The notes beneath the pieces were generated by a model. The model was not told where the DNA came from. It saw nothing but the letters and a program-made list of their open reading frames with translations, and ran no database searches. Source: Corynebacterium nuruki S6-4 (lineage in GTDB: Bacteria; Actinomycetota; Actinomycetes; Mycobacteriales; Mycobacteriaceae). Taken from it: a stretch of 64,000 nucleotides of DNA. A program made the translations under genes and the position numbers. The stretch's first letter is position 1. Every line of letters begins with the position of its first letter. This document shows, piece by piece, positions 1-7,003 of this stretch. Location of the stretch: NCBI RefSeq assembly GCF_007970465.1, contig NZ_CP042429.1, forward strand, positions 2,232,001-2,296,000, in the 5' to 3' direction.

Positions 1-1332
1 CTCGTCGCCATGTACGGCCTGTGGCGCTGCGGCGCCGTGCTCGTCCCGGTGAACCACAAGATGACCCCGCCGGAACTCGCCCAGATCGCCGCCAACTCCC
101 GCGCCGTCCTCGGCGTGGTCAGCGACCGGTTGGCGGAGACCGCGCAGGAGGGCGCCCCGGACATCCCCTGGCTGACCACCGGCCGGGAACCCGGCACCTT
201 CGAGGACGCCGTGGCGGCCGCCGCGCCGTACCGGGGCGACCTCGCCGACGAGACCGACTACGCCCAGGTGCTCTACACGTCCGGCTCCACCGGCAACCCC
301 AAGGGCTGCGTGATGACGCACCGGGCGGTCAGCGCCATCGCACCGAACATGGTCTCCAACATGCCCTTCACCCCGGACGAACGCATGCTGATGAGCATGC
401 CGGTCTGGCACGCCTCGCCCCTGAACAACTGGCTGCTGACCACCCTGTTCGTCGGCGGAACCGTGGTGCTCATGCGCGAGTACGACCCGGCGCAGTTCCT
501 GGCCGTGCTCGAGGAGCGGCGGATCACCGCCGTCTTCGGCGCACCCGTCGCCTTCATCGCCCCGGTGCAGCTGGCGCGGGCCGGCGTCGGGGAGGGCGTC
601 CGGCAGCCGTCCGACTACGACCTGTCCGCGGTGAACATGCTGATCTACGGTGCCGCGCCACTCGGCGAGGAGATGGCCCGGATGCTCATCGACGCCTACG
701 GCACCGACCGCTTCTACCAGGTCTACGGCATGACCGAGACCGGGCCGTCGGGCACTGTCCTGCATCCGGCCGACCAGGTGCGCAAGGCCGGGTCCATCGG
801 CCGCGGCGGCATGCTCGGCGTGGACCTCAAGGTCGTCGCCGAGGACGGGTCGGAGGTCGTGGCCGACGGGGAGGGCGAGATCTGGATGCGGTGCGACTCG
901 ATGATGAGCGTCTACCTCTCGAACCCCGAGGCCACCGCCGAGGTGTTCCTCGACGGCTGGTACGTCACCGGGGACGTCGCGAAGGTGGACGCCGACGGGT
1001 ACATCTACATCGCCGACCGGAAGAAGGACGTCATCATCACCGGCGGGGAGAACGTCTACTCCTCCGAGGTCGAGGAGGCGATCCGCGACATGCCCGAGGT
1101 CCGGGACGTCGCCGTGGTCGGCCGCGTGCACCCCGAGTGGGGCGAGACCGTCGTCGCGGTCGTGGTGACCGACGAAGGGCAGCTGCTCGGGGTGGACGAG
1201 GTCCGGGCCCACCTGGCCGGCAAGCTGGCGAAGTACAAGATCCCGCGGGAGGTCGTCGTCGCCCGCGGCCTGCCCCGCAACCCGTCGGGCAAACTGCTCA
1301 AGCACGTCATCCGTGCGGAGGTGAACGCGTAG
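1..1332 (+). CDS. Acyl-CoA synthetase (AMP-dependent ligase), 5'-truncated
   Basis: This is the C-terminal 443 residues of an ANL-superfamily acyl-CoA ligase; the reading frame is open from the first base, so the start lies upstream of the window. The family adenylates a carboxylic acid and transfers it to CoA. Visible motifs are the ATP-binding loop YTSGSTGNPKGC (about residues 90-101 of the fragment), YGMTETG, the hinge region YVTGDVAKVDADGY, DRKKDVIITGGENVYSSEVE, and the C-terminal SGKLLK with the catalytic lysine. The substrate cannot be told from sequence; the family pattern suggests a fatty or aryl acid used in lipid degradation or synthesis. The stop is followed 45 bases later by the end of a convergent membrane-protein gene. 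Confidence 0.93.
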   Translation, partial: LVAMYGLWRCGAVLVPVNHKMTPPELAQIAANSRAVLGVVSDRLAETAQEGAPDIPWLTTGREPGTFEDAVAAAAPYRGDLADETDYAQVLYTSGSTGNPKGCVMTHRAVSAIAPNMVSNMPFTPDERMLMSMPVWHASPLNNWLLTTLFVGGTVVLMREYDPAQFLAVLEERRITAVFGAPVAFIAPVQLARAGVGEGVRQPSDYDLSAVNMLIYGAAPLGEEMARMLIDAYGTDRFYQVYGMTETGPSGTVLHPADQVRKAGSIGRGGMLGVDLKVVAEDGSEVVADGEGEIWMRCDSMMSVYLSNPEATAEVFLDGWYVTGDVAKVDADGYIYIADRKKDVIITGGENVYSSEVEEAIRDMPEVRDVAVVGRVHPEWGETVVAVVVTDEGQLLGVDEVRAHLAGKLAKYKIPREVVVARGLPRNPSGKLLKHVIRAEVNA

Positions 1333-1377
1333 GGACGGTACCGGCGGTGGGGGCTCAGCGGGTGCGCAGCGGGGTGA

Positions 1378-2016
1378 TCAGCGGGTGGTCGAGGAACCGT
1401 AGGTCGGGGGATTGGCCTTGTCGTACTCGTCCTGCCCGGCACCGACCAGCGCCCCACCGACGATGCCGAGCAGCACGGTGGCGGCACCGACCACCTTCCA
1501 GTGGCGGGGGACCGGGGTCGGCCGCGGTGCGGGGGCGAGGCCGGCGGCGATGGCGGCGTCCTCCTCGGTGAGCAGGGCCGACAGTTCCCGGTTGCGGCGG
1601 ACGTCCTCCTCCCACGCGGTCAGGGCCTTCCTGTCGATGTGTCGGCGGGACAGCGGCCAGGCGCAGGCCAGGGTGACTGCCGCACTGATGCACAGGCCGC
1701 CGAGGGCGTACGGCACCGAATCGCCGAACTCGGTGAAGGTGCCGAGGAAGGCGAGGACCCCGCAGACCGCGCCGATCCACAGCAGCACGGTGGAGATCAG
1801 GCCCGGGCGGGTCGCATGGACCTCCTGCAGCGCGGCGACGGTGGTGTTCGCGACGCGGGACGCCGTGGACGCGGCGGGGGCCGCCGGCGCCTGTTGCGGC
1901 TGGTACTGCGGCTGCGGTGCCGCGTAGGGGTTCGACGGCCCGGGTTGCCGGTCCTGCGGGACCGCGTACGGGTTCACCGGGCGGTTCCGGGGATCGGGGG
2001 TGGTGTGGTCGGTCAT
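1378..2016 (-). CDS. Two-TM membrane protein with Pro/Gln-rich N-terminus, function unknown
   Basis: A 212-residue protein of unknown function. It has a disordered N-terminus rich in Pro, Gln and Tyr (NPYAVPQ, NPYAAPQ repeats, about residues 14-45). Two hydrophobic segments lie near residues 70-115 (LISTVLLWIGAVCGVLAFLG and LGGLCISAAVTLACAWPL), followed by a charged cytosolic stretch with EEDVRRNRELSALL and a last hydrophobic helix near residues 180-200. I chose the ATG at 2016 rather than the longer upstream reading because the N-terminal repeat starts right after it and a purine-rich GAAAGAG lies about a dozen bases upstream. Similar NPYxxP N-termini are common in small actinobacterial envelope proteins. 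It is transcribed divergently from the glutamate decarboxylase gene. Confidence 0.75.
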   Translation of the reverse strand: MTDHTTPDPRNRPVNPYAVPQDRQPGPSNPYAAPQPQYQPQQAPAAPAASTASRVANTTVAALQEVHATRPGLISTVLLWIGAVCGVLAFLGTFTEFGDSVPYALGGLCISAAVTLACAWPLSRRHIDRKALTAWEEDVRRNRELSALLTEEDAAIAAGLAPAPRPTPVPRHWKVVGAATVLLGIVGGALVGAGQDEYDKANPPTYGSSTTR

Positions 2017-2362
2017 CGTGATCTGGCTCTTTCTGGTGCAGCTGCGCCCGGCGGATGCGGGACAGTCCACAGCGTAACCGGCCGGTAGGACAGGATCGTT
2101 ACCGTGCAGAACGGATGTTCGGGGCGGTGTGCCCGGGCCACCATGTGGGGGCTCCGGATTATGCGCCGACATATCCGGCATTCTGTGGCAGCGGTCGACG
2201 GAAAAGTCGGCGCATATGCCGGGCGCGTGTGCCGCCGGCGGCCCGGATGTGTGGATGCCGGCGGAATTCCCGGGCTGCCACCCCCTGGTTCCCGCGTACC
2301 CTCGGCGTCACAGCGTCCTGACCAGCAGGGCGTCCGGAACTGCACGAGAACGGAGACCTCCG
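2017..2362. promoter_or_regulatory. Divergent intergenic region with a 10-bp inverted repeat
   Basis: This 346-base gap lies between the divergent membrane-protein gene and the glutamate decarboxylase gene. It holds a perfect inverted repeat, ATGCGCCGAC (2161-2170) and GTCGGCGCAT (2206-2215), 35 bases apart. This could be an operator or a loop structure controlling the decarboxylase. I see no convincing gene here and cannot assign a regulator. Confidence 0.35.
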
Positions 2363-3757
2363 ATGAGGGACGTCGAACTCAACCCCCTGTTCGCCCGCGC
2401 CGGGGAGGCGACGAGCTTCCCGCGCCACCGCATCCCGGAGAACGGCAGCCTGCCGGAGACCGCCTACCAGCTCATCCACGACGAGGCGATGCTCGACGGC
2501 AACGCCCGGATGAACCTCGCCACCTTCGTCGGGACGTGGATGGACGACCACGCCGACCGGCTGTACCGCGAGGCCTTCGACAAGAACATGATCGACAAGG
2601 ACGAGTACCCGGCCACCGCGGAGATCGAGAACCGGTGCTGGAAGATGATCGCCGCCCTGTGGAACGCACCCGACCCGGAGCACACCATCGGCAGTTCCAC
2701 GGTCGGCTCCTCGGAAGCCTGCATGCTCGGCGGGCTCGCGCTGAAGCGGCGCTGGCAGCACCGGCGGCGGGCGGCGGGGGAATCCACCGCCACGCCGAAC
2801 ATCGTGCTGTCCTCGGCGGTGCAGGTGTGCTGGGAGAAGTTCTGCAACTACTTCGACGTCGAACCCCGCTACGTCCCCGTCACCGCGGAGCACCGGGTGC
2901 TCGACGGGCATGACCTGGACAGTTACGTCGACGAGAACACCATCGGCGTGGTCGCGATCATGGGGGTGACCTACACGGGCATGTACGAGCCGGTGAAGGA
3001 GATCGCCGCCGCGCTCGACGACATCGAGGCCCGCCGCGGCCTGGACATCCGGATCCACGTGGACGCCGCCTCCGGCGGCATGATCGCCCCGTTCCTGCAG
3101 CCCGACCTCGAATGGGACTTCCGCCTGCCGCGGGTGGCCTCGATCAACGTCTCCGGGCACAAGTACGGACTGGTGTACCCGGGACTCGGCTGGATCGTGT
3201 GGCGTACGGCGGAGGATCTGCCCGATGACCTGGTCTTCCGGGTGAGCTACCTCGGCGGCGACATGCCGACGCTCGCCCTGAACTTCTCCCGCCCCGGCGC
3301 TCAGGTCCTGCTGCAGTACTACCTGTTCCTGCAGCTCGGGATGGACGGCTACCGGCGGGTGCAGGGCAACACGATGGAGGTCGCCGAGTACCTCGCCGGC
3401 GAGATCGGCCGGATGCCGGACTTCGAACTGTGGAACGCTGACCTGGACATCCCCGTGTTCGCGTGGCGTCTCGCCGACCGGCAGGACGCCGCTGCCACGT
3501 CTGGACGGCAGCGCCGGTGGACGCAGTACGACCTGTCCGAACGGCTGCGGATGCGCGGCTGGCAGGTCCCGACCTACCCGATGCCGGACGCCCTCTCCGA
3601 CGTGACCGTGCAGCGCATCGTGGTCCGCAACGGGATGAGCCATGACCTCGCGACGCTGCTGGTCCGCGACATCCGGGCCTGCGTGCACTACCTCGACGGG
3701 CTGGACGCCCCGCTGCCCTCCAGCGCGGACGGGAACCGCAGCGGGTTCCACCACTGA
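2363..3757 (+). CDS. gadB: Glutamate decarboxylase
   Basis: A 464-residue group II PLP-dependent decarboxylase that converts L-glutamate to GABA and CO2, consuming a proton; this is a typical acid-stress enzyme. The PLP lysine is K267 in NVSGHKYGLVYPG. Other family signatures are HVDAASGG (the PLP-ring-stacking region), GSSTVGSSEACMLGG near residues 110-125 (phosphate binding), and WEKFCNYFDVE. Length matches E. coli GadB (466). The ATG at 2363 is chosen over a longer open frame: CGGAG sits 7 bases upstream and the family N-terminus (LNPLFAR) follows directly. No adjacent glutamate/GABA antiporter gene is seen, so export must be encoded elsewhere if it exists. A hydrophilic C-terminal tail (SSADGNRSGFHH) ends the protein. 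Confidence 0.95.
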   Translation: MRDVELNPLFARAGEATSFPRHRIPENGSLPETAYQLIHDEAMLDGNARMNLATFVGTWMDDHADRLYREAFDKNMIDKDEYPATAEIENRCWKMIAALWNAPDPEHTIGSSTVGSSEACMLGGLALKRRWQHRRRAAGESTATPNIVLSSAVQVCWEKFCNYFDVEPRYVPVTAEHRVLDGHDLDSYVDENTIGVVAIMGVTYTGMYEPVKEIAAALDDIEARRGLDIRIHVDAASGGMIAPFLQPDLEWDFRLPRVASINVSGHKYGLVYPGLGWIVWRTAEDLPDDLVFRVSYLGGDMPTLALNFSRPGAQVLLQYYLFLQLGMDGYRRVQGNTMEVAEYLAGEIGRMPDFELWNADLDIPVFAWRLADRQDAAATSGRQRRWTQYDLSERLRMRGWQVPTYPMPDALSDVTVQRIVVRNGMSHDLATLLVRDIRACVHYLDGLDAPLPSSADGNRSGFHH

Positions 3758-3884
3758 ACCCCGGCGCTGCGCTCGCGACGGCCCGGTCGACGCCCCGGTG
3801 ACGGGCGGTTGACTTCCCCGGGAACCCGGCTATGGTCGAGCATGACGACATCATTTGTTCTGCGAAAACAGAGGGAATGGAAAA

Positions 3885-4583
3885 ATGAGTATGCCGAGGT
3901 CAGGCGCCCGGCTCCTCCGGGTGGCGGCCATAGCCGGTGCACTGGTGCTCATCGGCCTCATCCTCTGGATCGACGTCACCACCGCAGTCTGGCAGGAGGT
4001 GGTGATCCTCTCCGGGCTCGCCGCCGGACTCGTGACCTTCCTGCTCACCGTCCTCGTCCTCGACAAGGTCATCGCCCGGTCGACGGCCCGTCGGTGGGAT
4101 CCGGTGAACCGGCTGGCGCTCACCGAATTTCTCCATGCCATCGCCGATGACGACCGCAGTGAGATCTCCCGGGGTCACATCGTCGCCCGCGCCCTGCCGG
4201 GCATCGACCGCACCGAGGCTCTGCACCCCCAGCTCGTCGACCTGCGGGAACGGATCCTGGAGGAACGCGCCCTGCTCTCCGACGTGCTGAGCCGCTGGAC
4301 CGATTTCCTGGCGTCCAGCGGAGACAACGAGGAGGTCCTCCGGCACGTCGCCGGAGTTGCCCTGCACCTTGACCGGGCGCGGGACGCCGCCCTGGTCGCC
4401 GAGCTCGACGCCTCCCCGGAGAACCTGACGGCGCTCGAGAGGGAGATCACGGACTGCAACGGGTACTTCACCGCGCTCGAGGAGGAGTTGCGGAGCAGGC
4501 TGGAGGTTGACCGGTCGCCGCGGCTCCGGCGCCCCGGAAGCTCCGGAAGCTCCGGGACTTCCCAGCGCCCTGCCGTGGCGTGA
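3885..4583 (+). CDS. Membrane-anchored protein of unknown function
   Basis: A 232-residue protein I do not recognise. The N-terminus has two closely spaced membrane helices (about residues 10-30 and 38-60) and a short basic N-terminal end. A long soluble, acidic, helix-rich domain follows (LRERILEERALLSDVL, ALEREITDCNGYFTALEEELRSRLE) that could form a coiled coil, then a Ser/Gly-rich tail. The ATG at 3885 follows a GAGGGA motif at good spacing; the TTG further upstream in the same frame is less likely. It converges on the glutathione peroxidase gene 42 bases away. A stress-related or scaffold role would be speculation. Confidence 0.75.
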   Translation: MSMPRSGARLLRVAAIAGALVLIGLILWIDVTTAVWQEVVILSGLAAGLVTFLLTVLVLDKVIARSTARRWDPVNRLALTEFLHAIADDDRSEISRGHIVARALPGIDRTEALHPQLVDLRERILEERALLSDVLSRWTDFLASSGDNEEVLRHVAGVALHLDRARDAALVAELDASPENLTALEREITDCNGYFTALEEELRSRLEVDRSPRLRRPGSSGSSGTSQRPAVA

Positions 4584-4625
4584 GCGGTGGCGGACGGGTC
4601 GACCTGCCGTTGACCCGGCGGCTCT

Positions 4626-5138
4626 CTACACCGCCGCCTCGATCGCCGCGACGACCGCCGGATCGTCCGGTGTGGTCTGCGGCCGGAAGCGGGCGAGCAC
4701 CGTGCCGTCGGAACCGACGAGGAATTTCTCGAAGTTCCACTGGATGTCGCCGGCCTCGCCGTCGGCGTCCGGAACCTGGGTGAGCGCCCGGTAGAGCGGG
4801 TGCCGGTGATCCCCGTTGACCTCGGTCTTCTCCAGCAGGGGGAAGGTGACGCCGTAGGTGGTGGAGCAGAACGTGTCGATCTCCTCGGCGGTGCCGGGCT
4901 CCTGGCCGGCGAACTGGTTGCACGGCACGCCGACGACGGTGAGGCCGGCCGGATGGTCGGGGCCGCCGTAGGTCTGCTGGAGTTTCTCGAGTGCCGTGTA
5001 CTGCGGGGTCAGTCCGCACTTCGAGGCGACGTTGACGATGAGCAGCGGTCCGCCGAACGACGCGAGGTCGAGTTCGGAGCCGTCGAGGGCACGGACGGGG
5101 CTGTCGGGGATGGTGATGGTGTCGGTGGTGTCTGCCAT
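4626..5138 (-). CDS. Glutathione-peroxidase-family thiol peroxidase
   Basis: A 170-residue thioredoxin-fold peroxidase of the GPx family, which reduces hydrogen peroxide or lipid hydroperoxides. The catalytic set is complete: peroxidatic Cys41 in NVASKCGLTPQY, Gln75 in CNQFAGQEPG, and Trp and Asn in QWNFEKF. The active residue is encoded as cysteine, not selenocysteine. A second cysteine, C73 (VPCNQF), and another in IDTFCSTTYG could act as resolving residues, as in thioredoxin- or mycoredoxin-dependent bacterial homologues; corynebacteria use mycothiol rather than glutathione, so the physiological donor is probably thioredoxin or mycoredoxin (inference). The start at 5138 gives the normal family length; the upstream in-frame extension has no family similarity. 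Confidence 0.93.
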   Translation of the reverse strand: MADTTDTITIPDSPVRALDGSELDLASFGGPLLIVNVASKCGLTPQYTALEKLQQTYGGPDHPAGLTVVGVPCNQFAGQEPGTAEEIDTFCSTTYGVTFPLLEKTEVNGDHRHPLYRALTQVPDADGEAGDIQWNFEKFLVGSDGTVLARFRPQTTPDDPAVVAAIEAAV

Positions 5139-5193
5139 GGGGCCAGGGTAGGCCAGGGGCGGTCGCCCACGCAGGCTCCGGTTACGGCCCCGG

Positions 5194-6051
5194 CTACAGC
5201 CGGTGGCGGCCGGCGCGGTGCCGGGAACCGGGCCGCTCTGTCCCGGACAGGTCAGCACCGGTGGGGGAGGGCGTGGACAGGTCGGCGCCGTAGTGCGCTT
5301 CCTCGCGCTGTCGCGGGGACTGGTAGGCCGCGGCGGGATACCCGGTGAGGAAATCGACCGGATCGGGTTCGGGCGGGGCGTCCACGACGGCGGCGCGGGT
5401 GCCCGGCTTCCACCGGGTCACGGCGGACTCGAGGTCCCCGTAGCTGTACTCGTTGGCCGCCGTGGTCAGCGCGAGCCGCAGGTCGGCGAGGCACTGCGGT
5501 CGGTGGTGGCCGGCGAGGTCGGAGATCCAGGGGAGCACGGCCGTTGCCGCGCTCGCGAAGTCGGGGGCGTCCTCCCGCGCAGACAGCAGCATGAGCATCA
5601 GCTCCATGCCGCCCGGTTCCGCATAGGAGGCCGCGTAAGACGCGTCGTCAGGGGTCGCATCGGACGCCTCGGCAGTCACCGGTTCCGCGACGGGCTCCGG
5701 TTCAGCGGGGGCTTCCACGATCGGCTCGATGACCGGCTCGGCGACCGGCTCGAAGACCGGTGTGCCCTCATCTGTCGGACGACGGTTCTCGAAGTACGTC
5801 GGGGCGGGATCGCCGATACCGCTCTCCGGTTCGATGGTCAGGACGACTTCGACCGCACTGTGGTCGGCGCCCCCGGAGCCGGCGGGCTGCCGGGCGTCCA
5901 GGTAATTGCGGACGGCGGCCGGGGCGTCGTCCAGGGTGCCGACACGAAGGGTGTGGCCGTTGTCGAGCGTCAGCGCCCAGCCGTCGGCGAGACTGTCGAC
6001 ATCCCAGAGGCGCCGGGCGCGGACGGACACGCCGTATCTGACTGCACTCAC
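5194..6051 (-). CDS. Hypothetical protein with possible HicB-like N-terminal domain
   Basis: A protein of about 285 residues with no firm assignment. The first 55 residues (YGVSVRARRLWD, then GWALTLDNGHTLRVGTLDDA and VRNYLDAR) resemble the small beta-beta-alpha layout of HicB-type antitoxin domains; this is a weak visual match. A low-complexity linker of Pro, Glu, Val and Ala follows (EPVAEPV, EPIVEAP), then a helical C-terminal part (LADLRLALTTAANEYSYGDL) and a basic tail. No HicA toxin lies next to it, so a toxin-antitoxin role is not supported. I prefer the GTG at 6051, which has AGGGAAAGG upstream; an in-frame ATG at 6099 is the alternative. Confidence 0.65.
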   Translation of the reverse strand: MSAVRYGVSVRARRLWDVDSLADGWALTLDNGHTLRVGTLDDAPAAVRNYLDARQPAGSGGADHSAVEVVLTIEPESGIGDPAPTYFENRRPTDEGTPVFEPVAEPVIEPIVEAPAEPEPVAEPVTAEASDATPDDASYAASYAEPGGMELMLMLLSAREDAPDFASAATAVLPWISDLAGHHRPQCLADLRLALTTAANEYSYGDLESAVTRWKPGTRAAVVDAPPEPDPVDFLTGYPAAAYQSPRQREEAHYGADLSTPSPTGADLSGTERPGSRHRAGRHRL

Positions 6052-6271
6052 CGCTGCCGCCTTTCCCTGTTGTCCAGCGCTGTGACGCCCCTCCGGCATC
6101 CCCGTGCCGTGGTGCGTACTCTCCGAGGGATCGAACTGTTTCTGCAGCGCACGCTACCTGAGTTGACGCCCCTGTTGCCTCGGTTCCCCCCAAAAGTTCA
6201 CAAAATTATACTTAACGGGTGCTACTCCCAGACCGGGGCAAGGAAGCTCTCGGTTTTCTCTGCGATCACGG

Positions 6272-6529
6272 CTAAGCGGCGTGCTTCTCGGCCTCGATGA
6301 TGCGGGCGCCCTCCTCGGTGATGCTCGTCAGGAGGAGTTCGCCCCCGAAGGACCGGGCTCCGCGGAGCAGATCGTGGCTGCAGAGCCAGTCCGCCGCCCG
6401 GCGACCCGCGTCCGGGGTGAGGTCCGCCTCCGCGGCGAGCGTGGCGGGGACGAGTGTGGTGACGGTACTGCCGTTGGAGGAGACGTAGGCGGCGCGAAGG
6501 AGAGACCGGGCGGCAGTGGGGAGGTTCAT
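6272..6529 (-). CDS. Small winged-helix-like protein
   Basis: An 85-residue protein whose pattern (LLRAAYVS, then PATLAAEADLTPDAGRRAADWLCSHDLLRG, then ELLLTSITEEGARII) fits a compact winged-helix DNA-binding fold of the MarR/PadR type. The helix-turn-helix would lie near residues 30-60 and a short beta-wing near the C-terminus. No ribosome-binding site is obvious before the ATG at 6529, and upstream in-frame starts (for example 6580) exist, so the N-terminus is uncertain. It is divergent from the cytochrome b561-like gene and shares a 474-base intergenic region that contains several inverted repeats. Local or autoregulation is possible but is inference only. Confidence 0.6.
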   Translation of the reverse strand: MNLPTAARSLLRAAYVSSNGSTVTTLVPATLAAEADLTPDAGRRAADWLCSHDLLRGARSFGGELLLTSITEEGARIIEAEKHAA

Positions 6530-7003
6530 GCCGTTCACTGTAGCCGCCACCCGGACAGGGAGCGAAAGAAAATAGAACATACTGATGGTCGACCACAGCG
6601 CGACACCCCTTTTCGTGGGCTGGTCGTGTGCCCGACCAGGAGTGTCGCGATCGTCGACATCATGATCGAAGATGTGTCGACGACCGGGGTCGATGCCCAG
6701 CGGCCGGTCACACCGCGGTGCGGGTGCAGGCGGGGCACTGCTGCCGGTTCGAGGGTGGGCGGGGGTTGCGGAAACCGGGCAGGTGGGTAGTGATCTACCT
6801 CCAAAGGTGAGTCCGAATGCAACTGACGTCACGTGTTCGGCTATTTTCAAGACAACGACGCATGGTCCGCTATCCTGATAACCAGGATAGTTATCATTTC
6901 AGATGTGGTCGGGCGTGAGGACTCGGCCCCGTCGGGAACCTGCGCACGGTTTTATGTACCTGACCAGCGCCAGTGACGAGCCACAACAGTAGGAGACGAG
7001 ACG
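6530..7003. promoter_or_regulatory. Divergent intergenic region with several inverted repeats
   Basis: This gap of 474 bases separates the small winged-helix gene and the cytochrome b561-like gene. It contains a short hairpin CTGGTCG/CGACCAG (6620-6626 and 6633-6639) and an 8-bp inverted repeat TCGTCGAC/GTCGACGA (6651-6658 and 6676-6683). The interleaved palindrome at 6871-6895 is listed separately. A TTATGTACCT near 6952 is a possible -10 for the downstream gene, which has the ribosome-binding site AGGAGACGAG. No convincing gene is present. Confidence 0.4.
6871..6895. promoter_or_regulatory. Interleaved double palindrome, putative operator
   Basis: Two overlapping inverted repeats share bases. 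TATCCTG (6871-6877) pairs with CAGGATA (6883-6889), and GATAAC (6877-6882) pairs with GTTATC (6890-6895). The site sits about 110 bases before the cytochrome b561-like gene. Interleaved half-sites like this often bind a dimeric regulator on two faces. It does not match the DtxR or GlxR consensus I know. Confidence 0.45.

Noticed and set aside
4626..5138. Selenocysteine glutathione peroxidase
   Set aside because: The active-site codon is a normal cysteine codon, not TGA.
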